NCBI RefSeq assembly: GCF_017811815.1
Contig: NZ_JADKZI010000004.1
Span: forward strand, 310,001-374,000
DNA from: Flavonifractor sp. AGMB03687
GTDB lineage: Bacteria > Bacillota > Clostridia > Oscillospirales > Oscillospiraceae
Direction: 5' to 3'
DNA: 64,000 bases
The notes under the pieces are model-generated. The model was given only the letters and a program-made list of their open reading frames with translations. It had not been told where the DNA came from and did no database searches. Within the stretch, counting starts at the first letter, position 1. Each line of letters begins with the position of its first letter. This document shows positions 24,402-32,891 of this stretch, piece after piece. Made by a program: the position numbers and the translations under genes.

Positions 24402-25805
24402 TTATACGCTTTGCAGCGGAATGCAAATGGTAAACTTTGAGCCTTTCCCGATGACGCTCTCTGCCGTGATGGTTCCCCCATGTGCCTCAACGATGGACTT
24501 TGTAATAGCCAGCCCGATCCCCATGCCGCCGGTCTGCTGGCTTCTGGATGGGTCTACCCGGTAAAACCGCTCGAACAGCTGAGAAAGGTGCTCCTCTGGA
24601 ATGCCTTCGCCCGTATCCGACACAGATAACTGGATCAAGTCTTTTTCCTGCCGGCCTTCCAGCCGGACGATCCCGCTCTCCGGCGTGGCCCGCAGCGCAT
24701 TGGAGACAAGGTTGGTCAAACATTGCTTGATGCGATCCTGATCGCATACCATGGCAAGTCCTTCTGGAGTGGTATCTAACTCAAAGGCGACCCCTTTGTT
24801 CTGAAATCTGGCAAGAAAATCAAGGCGAATGTCCTCTAACAATTCCGCAACAGACATTGGTTCCAGATGTAGTATGATCTGTCCGCTTTCCAGATTGGAC
24901 AATTCCTGAAGCTGCTCCACCAGCCGTGTCAGCCGCAAAATCTCCTCCCGATAGCCCTGAAACAGCTCCGGGGACGGCTCCCATATCCCGTCGATGACCG
25001 CCTCCACATGGCTTTGCAGATTGGTTAGTGGTGTTCTCAGCTCATGGGCCACATCCGCAGTCATCCGGCGCTTTTGCTGTTCCCTCAGTTTTAGCGTTTC
25101 AGACATCTCGTTGACCGACTGCATGAGGGACGCCAGCTCTTTGGTTTTCGTCTTTGTTTCAATTTTTCGCCCATAGTCCCCCTCCGCGATACTGCGGGTC
25201 ACCTCGACTGTCGCCGAGATCGGTCGGGCGATGCGTCTGGCCGCAAAGAAGGCAAGCACCATGGCCACAAGCAGAAAAGCAATACCCAGCCCCAGCGTTA
25301 CTCGATTGAGCGTATTCAGTAATATCAATGCGTCATCGTCCAACGCATAGGGACCGTAATATCCAACCGTCAGATAGCCCGTCAGCGTTCCATCGCTGGA
25401 GAGATCGTATGTGGTTTCTGAATAAGCACCGTTAAAAGAGGGATAGCGGCTGTGCATATTCTCCTCTGCATGCTGCAGTGCGATTTGGCACTCTTGTGCT
25501 TTATGTATGGAGATATCCCAGTCCACCTCTCCGTTGCGCGTCTGCACATGGACAATCAGGCCGTTTTGCAGCGCCGCATTACCGATCACCTCTACTGCGT
25601 CAATGTTATAGCTTTGGCTTTCTGGCAGGTACTGCTCCTCGACCTGCTCAATGATCTGCTGTATCTGGCGCTGGCGTTGGTCGTTGGCATAGTGCGCAAA
25701 CAGGTTGTCCAGAGTCAGGTTAAACAGGAGCGTCATTGCGCCAAGAGAGAATATTAGCAGGGCGGAGAAGTAAACAGTCAACTTCGCCTTCAGGGAATGT
25801 ACCAT
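24402..25805 (-). CDS. Two-component sensor histidine kinase
   Basis: 467 residues: N-terminal membrane span, an extracellular sensor region of about 125 residues, a second span (LGIAFLLVAMVLAFFAARRI), HAMP, then HisKA with phospho-acceptor His in ADVAHELRTPL and an HATPase domain (NLVSNAL, DTGEGIPEE, GMGIGLAI). It pairs with the response regulator 15 nt upstream. The signal is unknown; the gene's place among metal and envelope genes suggests an envelope or metal cue (inference). Confidence 0.92.
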   Translation of the reverse strand: MVHSLKAKLTVYFSALLIFSLGAMTLLFNLTLDNLFAHYANDQRQRQIQQIIEQVEEQYLPESQSYNIDAVEVIGNAALQNGLIVHVQTRNGEVDWDISIHKAQECQIALQHAEENMHSRYPSFNGAYSETTYDLSSDGTLTGYLTVGYYGPYALDDDALILLNTLNRVTLGLGIAFLLVAMVLAFFAARRIARPISATVEVTRSIAEGDYGRKIETKTKTKELASLMQSVNEMSETLKLREQQKRRMTADVAHELRTPLTNLQSHVEAVIDGIWEPSPELFQGYREEILRLTRLVEQLQELSNLESGQIILHLEPMSVAELLEDIRLDFLARFQNKGVAFELDTTPEGLAMVCDQDRIKQCLTNLVSNALRATPESGIVRLEGRQEKDLIQLSVSDTGEGIPEEHLSQLFERFYRVDPSRSQQTGGMGIGLAITKSIVEAHGGTITAESVIGKGSKFTICIPLQSV

Positions 25806-25820
25806 TTGCTCTCCCTCCCA

Positions 25821-26513
25821 TCAGCCTTGGAACTGATAGCCCACACCATGCATAGTGACAATAAACTCCGGGTCATGTCTGTCTGGTTCGATTTTGCTGC
25901 GGAGGCTTTTAATGTAGGTATCAACACTTCGGTTATAGCCGTCGTAATCATCTCCCAGCGCATAGGAGATCAGCTGTTCTCTGGTAAAGATCCGTTTCGG
26001 CGCTTTGGCAAGTGTCCGCAGTATTTGATACTCCGATGGCGTCAGGTGGATGGGCGCCCCTTCCTTCAAAACGGTTTTGTTCTGAAAGTCGATCACCAGA
26101 TATCCGTCCCGATAGGAGACTGGAACGCTCAACAACTCGTCGCTCTCCGTCCTCCGCAATACCGCTCCCACTTTGGCTACCACAACACGGGGGCTGAATG
26201 GCTTTGTCAGATAATCGTCCGCACCGACCTCTAAACCATCCAGAATGTCCTGCTCCTGGCTCTTGGCTGTAAGCATGATGATGGGGATGCGGTACTGTGC
26301 GCGGATCTGCCCGCATAATGTCTCTCCCGGTATATCCGGCAGCATTAAGTCCAGCAGGATCAGATTGACCGGATGAAGCCGCAGCAACTCCAGCGCGGTT
26401 TCCCCGTCATGGGCCGACATGGTTCGATATCCCGCCTTTTCCAGATAGGCGGCCAGGACTTGTGTGATCTTGACTTCATCATCCACAAGGAGAATCAGTT
26501 TCTGTGTTTGCAT
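25821..26513 (-). CDS. OmpR-family response regulator
   Basis: 230 residues. The receiver domain has VDDE, the phospho-acceptor Asp55 in LILLDLMLPD and the conserved Lys in LTKPF. The C-terminal winged helix ends with HGVGYQFQG. ATG 26513 was chosen by homology because the frame upstream only offers a TTG. The promoter (-35 TTGAAG, -10 TATAAT) carries two 14-bp direct repeats that look like its own binding sites. Confidence 0.92.
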   Translation of the reverse strand: MQTQKLILLVDDEVKITQVLAAYLEKAGYRTMSAHDGETALELLRLHPVNLILLDLMLPDIPGETLCGQIRAQYRIPIIMLTAKSQEQDILDGLEVGADDYLTKPFSPRVVVAKVGAVLRRTESDELLSVPVSYRDGYLVIDFQNKTVLKEGAPIHLTPSEYQILRTLAKAPKRIFTREQLISYALGDDYDGYNRSVDTYIKSLRSKIEPDRHDPEFIVTMHGVGYQFQG

Positions 26514-26530
26514 GGCAGTTTTGTTCCAAT

Positions 26531-26618
26531 CTACGAGTTGTAAATGCAAAGGCTTTCTTGCTTTTGACCACGATCATTATACTACATGGATGGCAGTGCT
26601 TCAACTACGAGAAGTAAA
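26531..26618 (-). promoter_or_regulatory. Promoter of the two-component operon with two direct repeats
   Basis: Minus strand: -35 TTGAAG (26604-26599), 17 nt, -10 TATAAT (26581-26576). A repeat reading TTTACTTCTCGTAG lies directly upstream of the -35 (26605-26618), and TTTACAACTCGTAG lies downstream of the -10 (26531-26544). They match at 12 of 14 positions and are in the same orientation, as expected for OmpR-type autoregulation. Confidence 0.65.
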
Positions 26619-26628
26619 GCCAAGGACA

Positions 26629-27183
26629 CTATGACTCAGCAGAGGCATCCATAGAAACCCTTGCGTTGTCTGGATGGATCAATATGACAGACACCCCCTT
26701 TTTTCTGGCATAGTTGACCGTCATGCCTGTTCCGCTGCGGATTGAGCGGTCATTGTCATACACGGCCAGAAGTATATCGGCGTGATCCACCATGTAGTAA
26801 TTACGCCGCTTATAGCAGACCGCAAGCACCTCTGCCTTTGTCCCAATTACCACGGTTTCCGTGCTGTGTTGAATTAAGACCTTTAGACGGCCCCGGCTGC
26901 GGCTGTCCCAGTCAGCATCATGCCCCTCAAAGGGCAGGGCGATAAACAACTCAATATCGTTGTACTCTGGTTGTTCCTTCAGTTGGAGCAGTATTTCCCC
27001 GGCCCACATATCCACACCTAATGCACCGCCAACATAAAAGCGGCGGACTCCCTGCTCATAGAGCGCCACGATCTGATCCCGCAGCCGTTTTTTCAACCGC
27101 TTGCAGCCGGTGTTATTCTCCTTGTATTTCCACTTGAACCGGGCAGGGCGATGGCCAGTGATGGCACATGATTTTATACTCAT
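26629..27183 (-). CDS. SLOG/DUF1273-family protein (YpsA-like)
   Basis: 184 residues of the YpsA/DUF1273 Rossmann-like family: AITGHRPARFKW at the N-terminus, then GGALGVDMWAGE, ALPFEGHDADW and SGTGMTVNYARKKG. The SLOG superfamily binds nucleotide-derived ligands; a sensing role has been proposed for mobile-element members. I chose ATG 27183 because ATGGAG precedes it at 7 nt. It is divergent from the XRE gene. Confidence 0.8.
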   Translation of the reverse strand: MSIKSCAITGHRPARFKWKYKENNTGCKRLKKRLRDQIVALYEQGVRRFYVGGALGVDMWAGEILLQLKEQPEYNDIELFIALPFEGHDADWDSRSRGRLKVLIQHSTETVVIGTKAEVLAVCYKRRNYYMVDHADILLAVYDNDRSIRSGTGMTVNYARKKGVSVILIHPDNARVSMDASAES

Positions 27184-27263
27184 GATGAACTCCATTTCAT
27201 TGGGTGAATTGAATTTATCCGGTTTTTGTAATATGCCTATAAGGTCTATTGCGCTTTTAGATT

Positions 27264-27292
27264 ATTATAACATGGCCAGATTGCACATACAA
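27264..27292 (-). promoter_or_regulatory. Promoter of the SLOG gene
   Basis: Minus strand: -35 TTGTAT (27292-27287), spacer of 17 nt, -10 TATAAT (27269-27264), in the divergent region next to the XRE gene. Confidence 0.55.
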
Positions 27293-27327
27293 TACAAGTA
27301 TCAAGGCTGGCGGAGGATACTTGCAGT

Positions 27328-27678
27328 ATGGTCGATTATAAAACGCTCGGCTCCCGGATCAGGGCAGTTCGTTTGGAAAAGAAAATGACACAAGAGCAGT
27401 TGGCAGAGGCGGTCGGAGTGGGCGTTACCCACATCAGCCACATCGAGACCGGCAACAGTATCCCAAGCCTTCAGGTCATGCTGGATATTATCAATGCTTT
27501 GGGGTGTTCAGCGGATGAGCTTTTCTGTATGGAGATCGATCAAGCCCGTCCGCTGATGAACAGCTGGCTGAGTGAGCTTGTGGCGGATTGCAGCAATATG
27601 GAGATCAAGCTGATCACCGATATGGTGCTTTCCCTGAAGAGTTCACTGCGCCGTTTGCGGCTTGACGATCCAACCTGA
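27328..27678 (+). CDS. XRE-family helix-turn-helix regulator
   Basis: 116 residues. The N-terminal 65 are a Cro/C1-type HTH (MTQEQLAEAVGVGVTHISHIETGNS). The C-terminal 50 form a short helical extension. CGGAGG is present upstream. Such proteins are typical repressors of ICEs, and this one is the main candidate for keeping the element quiet, although no operator could be assigned. A terminator follows directly. Confidence 0.87.
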   Translation: MVDYKTLGSRIRAVRLEKKMTQEQLAEAVGVGVTHISHIETGNSIPSLQVMLDIINALGCSADELFCMEIDQARPLMNSWLSELVADCSNMEIKLITDMVLSLKSSLRRLRLDDPT

Positions 27679-27700
27679 CAGCTATCCTGACAAACAAAAA

Positions 27701-27741
27701 CGAGACGCAGCCCATCCTGTATGTGGTGCGTCTCGCTTTTT
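27701..27741 (+). terminator. Terminator of the XRE gene
   Basis: CGAGACGCA (27701-27709) pairs with TGCGTCTCG (27727-27735), followed by CTTTTT. Confidence 0.8.
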
Positions 27742-27766
27742 GATATGTATAATACGATTTTTTATG

Positions 27767-27798
27767 TACGGCGCTGTGGTTATATCCACGGCGCCGTA
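27767..27798. terminator. 13-bp hairpin downstream of the YolD-like gene
   Basis: TACGGCGCTGTGG (27767-27779) pairs with CCACGGCGCCGTA (27786-27798) with one G-T wobble. It ends 20 nt from the YolD-like stop, between convergent transcripts. No U-tract follows on the minus strand, so termination strength is uncertain. Confidence 0.5.
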
Positions 27799-27818
27799 TT
27801 CCGTTCCCAGAGCGATTT

Positions 27819-28253
27819 TCAGAATTCATCCCGAAACGCACCTGGGAGCTGTTTGCTTTCGATACCGACGATGTCATCCAGCGGGATCCTTGTGCCGTCC
27901 GTCAGGAGCATAACACGCTCAACGCCGTCCGTCCTTTTCAATTTTCCCGTAACAGTAACATAGCTGCCGCCATCCTTGCGCTCATCCGGTTGGAACCATG
28001 TGACCGTGACCTCCGGCTGCTGGCCGATGATCTCCTCTAGATACCGTTGTTTCTCGTCCAGGACGGCCCTGCTGTCCTCGTCCAGTTCGATCTTCCGGTC
28101 AGTCAGCCGGGCCGTCTCCACGATGGCCGCTCCGTGGCCTGTCAGTGCGGCGAAGGGGCTGAAAATGGCGGCCCGATCACTGAGAGGCATCCTGGGATGC
28201 TTGGCCGAGGTCGGATGGGGCAGGCCAATGATGTCGTTATATCTGTTCGTCAT
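27819..28253 (-). CDS. YolD-like protein
   Basis: 144 residues with the YolD-like layout: RMPLSDRAAIFSPFAALTGH near residue 30 and a C-terminal beta-rich part (VTVTGKLKRTDGVERVMLLTDGTRIPLDDIVGIE). YolD-like proteins accompany Y-family polymerases in Firmicutes mobile elements and are thought to modulate them. Start overlaps the polymerase stop (ATGA at 28250-28253). Confidence 0.85.
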   Translation of the reverse strand: MTNRYNDIIGLPHPTSAKHPRMPLSDRAAIFSPFAALTGHGAAIVETARLTDRKIELDEDSRAVLDEKQRYLEEIIGQQPEVTVTWFQPDERKDGGSYVTVTGKLKRTDGVERVMLLTDGTRIPLDDIVGIESKQLPGAFRDEF

Positions 28254-29773
28254 TCATGGTGGCCCCCAATCGTCTTATTCCGCTCCCTGGCGGTAGCGCC
28301 CTCCTCCAGATTCATGCCTTTGAGGATGGCGTTTTTGCCGAATTTCTTCTTGATGCCCAGCATGGCCTCCTGCACCTTCCGCTCACGGACCAGGGCAGCG
28401 TCCTCCTTTTTCCGGCGTTCCTCCTGGGCGGCGTAGTCAGTGAACAAGTCCAACTGCTCCGCCGCAGGCTCTTTGGGCGCGTCTGCCTCGCAAATCAGAC
28501 GGTTGGCGGAAATGCTCAGCCGCCGCACCAGCAGGTTTTTGTCCACGATGCGGTCAAACAGCTCCAGCACCGCCCGAATGATCTCGTTGGTGGAGGAGCT
28601 GTACCTGTCCAGATTGATGGTGCCGGTGGCGTGCTTGGGAACCTTTCGGCCATAGCGGTCTGTGGTGACCGGGCCTTTGTAGCTTTTGCTCCGCTGGGGA
28701 TCGTCCAGATTCTCCCGGTCATAGCCAACTGTCAGTACAAGCTGGTTGGTCACCAGCCCCTTATCCACCAGATCAAGGGCCAGTGCGTCCGCCATTTCCC
28801 GCATTACCAGCTTTGCCTTTTCAAACTGATATGGGCATTGCAGGACCTGCCCGGAAACGATGCTCTTATTTTCTGGCTTGTACGCTTTCACGTCCGCGAT
28901 AGTGCAAGGTTCCCAGCCCCAGGCGTGATCCACTAAGATTTCCGCATTGACGCCGAACAGCTTGTAGAGCAGCTCCTCGTTATAATAATCGGTTTCCTTG
29001 CCGATGGAGCAGCGGGCGATGTCGCCCATGGTGTAGAGCCCATTGGCCTCCAGCTTCCGGGCATAGCCGGGGCCTACCCGCCAGAAATCCGTCAGCGGAC
29101 GGTGATCCCACAGCAGACGGCGGTAGGTCATCTCGTCCAGCTTGGCGATCCGCACGCCGTCCTTGTCCGGATGGATATGCTTGGACACAATATCCATGGC
29201 GATCTTGGCAAGGTACAAATTGCTACCCATCCCCGCCGTGGCGGTGATGCCAGTAGTCTCCAGCACATCCAGAATGATCTTTCGAGCCAGCTCACGGGCC
29301 GTCAGATGATAGGTGTCCAGATAGTTCGTCACATCCATGAACACCTCGTCGATGCTGTACGGAAATATATCCTCCGGGGCCAGATACTTCAAATAGACGC
29401 TGTATATCCGGGTGCTCCACTCAATATAATGGGCCATCCGGGGCGGGGCCACAATGTAGTCCAGCTCCATCTCAGGATGATTTTTCAGTTCCGGATCGTT
29501 CCATGAGGAACCGGTAAACTGCCCACTGGGGGCATTGCGCCGCCGCTGGGCGTTGACTTCCTTCACCCTCTGGACAACTTCAAACAGTCTTGCCCGACCG
29601 GAGATGCCATGGGCTTTGAGGGAAGGAGACACGGCGAGGCAGATGGTCTTTTCCGTGCGGCTCTCGTCCGCCACCACCAGATTGGTGGTCATGGGGTCAA
29701 GCCCCCGCTCCACGCACTCCACCGAGGCGTAAAACGATTTCAGATCCACGCAGAGATAAGTCCTGTTTTTCAT
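28250..29773 (-). CDS. Y-family (UvrX/UmuC-like) translesion DNA polymerase
   Basis: 507 residues. Palm residues are visible in CVDLKSFYASVE and SIDEVFMDV; the thumb (TDFWRVGPGYARKLEANGL) and little-finger parts follow. QLDLF near residue 448 is a typical beta-clamp binding motif. It bypasses DNA lesions at the price of mutations. It sits between an AlkZ-related gene and the YolD-like gene, all on one strand with tight spacing, forming a DNA-damage cassette. Confidence 0.92.
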   Translation of the reverse strand: MKNRTYLCVDLKSFYASVECVERGLDPMTTNLVVADESRTEKTICLAVSPSLKAHGISGRARLFEVVQRVKEVNAQRRRNAPSGQFTGSSWNDPELKNHPEMELDYIVAPPRMAHYIEWSTRIYSVYLKYLAPEDIFPYSIDEVFMDVTNYLDTYHLTARELARKIILDVLETTGITATAGMGSNLYLAKIAMDIVSKHIHPDKDGVRIAKLDEMTYRRLLWDHRPLTDFWRVGPGYARKLEANGLYTMGDIARCSIGKETDYYNEELLYKLFGVNAEILVDHAWGWEPCTIADVKAYKPENKSIVSGQVLQCPYQFEKAKLVMREMADALALDLVDKGLVTNQLVLTVGYDRENLDDPQRSKSYKGPVTTDRYGRKVPKHATGTINLDRYSSSTNEIIRAVLELFDRIVDKNLLVRRLSISANRLICEADAPKEPAAEQLDLFTDYAAQEERRKKEDAALVRERKVQEAMLGIKKKFGKNAILKGMNLEEGATARERNKTIGGHHE

Positions 29774-29828
29774 ACCCCGGTCGCCTCCTTGCCTTAGTAT
29801 GCCTGGTACCAGTGGAAATTATGGGTGG

Positions 29829-30551
29829 TCAGCCCAGCACTACATCCAGCTCTATTTTCCCCGTCTCCGGGAAGTTCTTCTGTACCTGCTGGCGAATCAG
29901 TTCCCTTGACTCTGCTGGTTCAGCAGAATAGGCGGAGGCGATGTGCTCATAGCCCCACAGGGCCTCCGGCGTGGAGTAGACGGAGATGGGCCAGCCATAC
30001 TCCAAGCCCTTCTTATTGATGCGCCTGCGGAAGTCCCGGATCAGCAGATAGCTCTGCATCTGGAGGTCTGTCACCGTCCCCTCAAAGTTCTTCTCTCCAT
30101 CCTTGCCGAAACCGGCTAACCGTTTCAGCTCGAAGGAAAACAGCTCGTCCTTGCTTTCAAACTGGTCCATGATCCGTTTGCAGCGCATACTGGCCAGTTC
30201 TTCATCCCAACGGCTGTCGAAGTCATAGCCGTCCCGCCGGTAGTTGGCAAAGTGGGCAAACCACTCTCTGGAGATAAAGCCCGCCTTTTTGCCGAAGAAT
30301 TTGCCATAGGCCACCTGGCCGCTCCGGGCGATCAGTTCCCGCCACTCCCACGGGTCCTGCTCCTCGTCCCCAGTCCACCAGTACAGGTCGGAGGTATGTT
30401 CCTCCACTGAGAAACCGGGAATCTCATTTTTGAACAGCGGGAGAAAGCCGACCTCATTGATCCAGCCAATTAACTCCTCCCAGCTTCGGATGCGGCTGGG
30501 ATCGTCCCAGTCCAGTCCCCGCATGATCCATTCGCCGTTCTCGATCGCCAT
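29829..30551 (-). CDS. AlkZ-related protein (tentative)
   Basis: 240 residues, soluble and rich in Trp, with PLFKNEIPGFSVEEHT and DLYWWTGDEEQDPWEWRE near the N-terminus. From memory, similar proteins in ICE cargo are annotated as AlkZ-related, meaning a relation to bacterial DNA-crosslink glycosylases. I cannot confirm the catalytic motif here. ATG 30551 has GGGAGG upstream. It is the first gene of the polymerase/YolD operon, which supports a DNA-repair context. Confidence 0.55.
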   Translation of the reverse strand: MAIENGEWIMRGLDWDDPSRIRSWEELIGWINEVGFLPLFKNEIPGFSVEEHTSDLYWWTGDEEQDPWEWRELIARSGQVAYGKFFGKKAGFISREWFAHFANYRRDGYDFDSRWDEELASMRCKRIMDQFESKDELFSFELKRLAGFGKDGEKNFEGTVTDLQMQSYLLIRDFRRRINKKGLEYGWPISVYSTPEALWGYEHIASAYSAEPAESRELIRQQVQKNFPETGKIELDVVLG

Positions 30552-30581
30552 ACTGACACCTCCCGCCTATGGCTTTGTGTT

Positions 30582-30590
30582 ATTATAACA
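30582..30590 (-). promoter_or_regulatory. Extended -10 promoter of the DNA-damage operon
   Basis: On the minus strand TGTTATAAT (30590-30582) is an extended -10 element, 31 nt before the AlkZ-related ATG. The -35 is poor. I saw no complete LexA-type dyad. Confidence 0.45.
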
Positions 30591-30703
30591 CAGTGGATCC
30601 CAAGATTCTATCAGGATGAATGTTCTTTCTCTGCTCTAAACTTTCTTGGAGTGGGTCCTTCTGGATGGTTCATCATGGACCGAGGCTCGGTTCACAAAAT
30701 GCG

Positions 30704-30731
30704 CGGACTCTCCCCTTGGCGGGAGAGTCCG
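30704..30731 (-). terminator. Terminator at the end of the mobilisation operon
   Basis: CGGACTCTCCC (30704-30714) pairs perfectly with GGGAGAGTCCG (30721-30731), 10 nt after the last gene of the conjugation region. The minus strand continues with CGCATTTTGTG. Confidence 0.7.
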
Positions 30732-30740
30732 TTTCTATGC

Positions 30741-30995
30741 TCAGAGGAGCCGGTACAGATTGGAACTGAGGCTTCCGTTCTCCCGCCAGCGCGGGCTTTT
30801 GGCAATCAGTCCCGCTTTGCATAGATCGTCCAGCGCCCGTTTGACAGTGCTTCTGGAGAGTTTCAGTTCGGCGGCAATAGTCCTGATTCCCGGCCAGCAC
30901 TGGCCGTCCTTGTCAGCATGGTCCTTCAGGTACATATAGACCGCCCGCGCCCGGTGAGAAAGCTCGGAGCGGTAGATCATCTCAAAATATCCCAC
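30741..30995 (-). CDS. Small winged-helix DNA-binding protein
   Basis: 84 residues. An HTH with a wing is visible (RTIAAELKLSRSTVKRALDDLCKAGLIAKSPRWRENG split over the middle of the protein). The start YRSELSHRARAVYMYLKDHAD resembles the helix-turn-helix part of replication initiators and plasmid regulators. GTG at 30995 has GGAGG at 9 nt; an ATG lies five codons on. It directly follows VirD4, and may regulate the mobilisation operon. Confidence 0.7.
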   Translation of the reverse strand: MGYFEMIYRSELSHRARAVYMYLKDHADKDGQCWPGIRTIAAELKLSRSTVKRALDDLCKAGLIAKSPRWRENGSLSSNLYRLL

Positions 30996-30997
30996 GG

Positions 30998-32887
30998 CTA
31001 TTTTCCCTCCATGCCGGTACGTAAATCTGGGTTTCGCTGCGGCCTGCCGTGGGGCCGTCTGTCCCGCGCCTGTGCCATGCCGCCAGCGGGTGGCGTGTTC
31101 TGCGGGACCGGGGGCGGCGCATCCTCGACGATCTGTGTGTAGTGGTGTTCCAGGATGGCCCGCTCCAACTCCTGCTTGCTGGCATAGGCCACAGAACGGG
31201 CGGCCTTCTCCGGGATGGTATATGGCTCCTCAAAGGTGATGCCCCAATCCAGAAACAGCCGCAGCCGGGTCTGCATGGGATGGGAGCCGGTCTTCATGAC
31301 GATAAACTGCCCCTTGGGGATAGACTTCAGCTCGTCGGCGGTCATGAGGGGCCGCTCGATCATCTGCAAGCTCTGGCTGGGGTCGTTCTTTCCTTTGCTG
31401 ATGGAGCCAGATAGGACGGTGCGGCTGCCCAGGGCCTTGGAGAGTACCTCGGCAGTCTGGCTGTTGGGGGCAAAGCCGCCGAAGATCGTGTCCTGCACAT
31501 TGTCCTGGATGATCTCCGCGCCCTCTTTGCCGTAGTTCTTTTCAAGCTGCGCCAGCGACTGGATAATCGGCACCAGCGTCAGTTTGCGGGAGCGCCCCGC
31601 GCTGAACAGGGGCAGGATGTCAAAGGCGGGCATGGTGCCCAACTCATCACAGAACAGCACCACCCGGTTCTTCAGCTTGCCGCCGTTCTCGTCGGCCACG
31701 GCAAACAGCTCGCGGGAGAGGGTCTGGATCATGAGTCCAGCCATGAAGTTCTTGCTGGGATCTTCTTCCGGGAGGATCAGGAAGATGGCGGACTTCCGGG
31801 AGGCGAAGGTCTCCGCGTCGATGGCGCTGTCGAAGCACAGCACCTGCTCCAGTTCTGAGTCCAGGAAAGCGTTGAGCCGGGAGAGTACGGTGGACATGAC
31901 GGAGGCCATGGCCTGATCCGCGCTGTTGAGGGCAGCGCCGGCAAACCACCGGGCCTTGTGCGTTTCCGGCAAGCGGTTCATCAACATCTGAAACCCATTC
32001 TTGCCCTTGACGGTCTTGCTGGGGGCCAGCAGATCCTGCACCAGCTTGAACACGCTGACGATGTGCCGCTTCTCCCGCTTGTCCCGGTCATTCGGCGGCA
32101 GATACTCCGCCAGCAGGAGGATGACGGCGGTGAGCAGTCCCTCCGCGGCGTCGTAAAAAAACGCGTTCTGCCCGTAGTTGGAGGCGTCCCCCTCCGGGTT
32201 GACGATGGTCTTGGAGAGGATCTTGGCATACTTCTCCGCCTTGGCGCGGGCAGCGAGGTTTTTCTCATCCTCCCGGCAGATATCCATGTAGTGGTTGATG
32301 AGGGTCAGCAGATTGTAGCCGTCCGAGCGGGTGGGGTTACGCAGGTCGATGACCGCCACCTGATAGCCGTAGTACCTGGACGCTATCGTGCCGTAATTCC
32401 GCGCCAGATCCCCCTTGGTATCCAGCGCCAGGAAGCTCATGCCGCTGGCACAGGCATATTCCAAGTTTGGGTAAAGGAAGAAGGCGGTCTTGCCCACACC
32501 GGACGCGCCGATCATGAGGCAATGGATATCGTCTGTGTCCACGATGGCCTTGAGGGGGTGGCGCTCCTTCTTCGATTTCGATTTGGGCGGCTTCTTGTTT
32601 TTCCTGGGCTTTTTCGGAAAGCTGCCGCCCTCGCAGCCCAGCACCAGCCCCTGGGCCTGGGGCAGCTCTTTGCCAGAGCGCCACTGGGAAGGCTGGAACG
32701 GGATATGCCGGTAGGTCTGCTCGATCTCCTTTTTGGTTGCCCACCGGGCCGTTCCGTGCTGGCCATCGCCCACGGTCTTGGACTTGATGTTGTTCAGGGA
32801 GCCCTGACCGGAGAAGTGTGTGGCGGCGGCCACGATCAGGAGCATCCCGCCCGCCAGCGCAAGAAGTAAAATCGTTTGGATCGGCAT
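30998..32887 (-). CDS. VirD4/TraG-type coupling ATPase
   Basis: 629 residues: an N-terminal membrane span (TILLLALAGGMLLIVAAAT), a lysine-rich stretch, Walker A GASGVGKT (about 127-134), Walker B VVLFCDELG (about 409-417) and the TraG/TraD C-terminal part (VPIIQSLAQLEKNYG). It links the relaxase-DNA complex to the secretion channel. ATG 32887 follows the stop of the toprim gene by a few bases with GGGGTGAG. A longer reading has no ribosome binding site. Confidence 0.92.
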   Translation of the reverse strand: MPIQTILLLALAGGMLLIVAAATHFSGQGSLNNIKSKTVGDGQHGTARWATKKEIEQTYRHIPFQPSQWRSGKELPQAQGLVLGCEGGSFPKKPRKNKKPPKSKSKKERHPLKAIVDTDDIHCLMIGASGVGKTAFFLYPNLEYACASGMSFLALDTKGDLARNYGTIASRYYGYQVAVIDLRNPTRSDGYNLLTLINHYMDICREDEKNLAARAKAEKYAKILSKTIVNPEGDASNYGQNAFFYDAAEGLLTAVILLLAEYLPPNDRDKREKRHIVSVFKLVQDLLAPSKTVKGKNGFQMLMNRLPETHKARWFAGAALNSADQAMASVMSTVLSRLNAFLDSELEQVLCFDSAIDAETFASRKSAIFLILPEEDPSKNFMAGLMIQTLSRELFAVADENGGKLKNRVVLFCDELGTMPAFDILPLFSAGRSRKLTLVPIIQSLAQLEKNYGKEGAEIIQDNVQDTIFGGFAPNSQTAEVLSKALGSRTVLSGSISKGKNDPSQSLQMIERPLMTADELKSIPKGQFIVMKTGSHPMQTRLRLFLDWGITFEEPYTIPEKAARSVAYASKQELERAILEHHYTQIVEDAPPPVPQNTPPAGGMAQARDRRPHGRPQRNPDLRTGMEGK

Positions 32888-32891
32888 AGGC

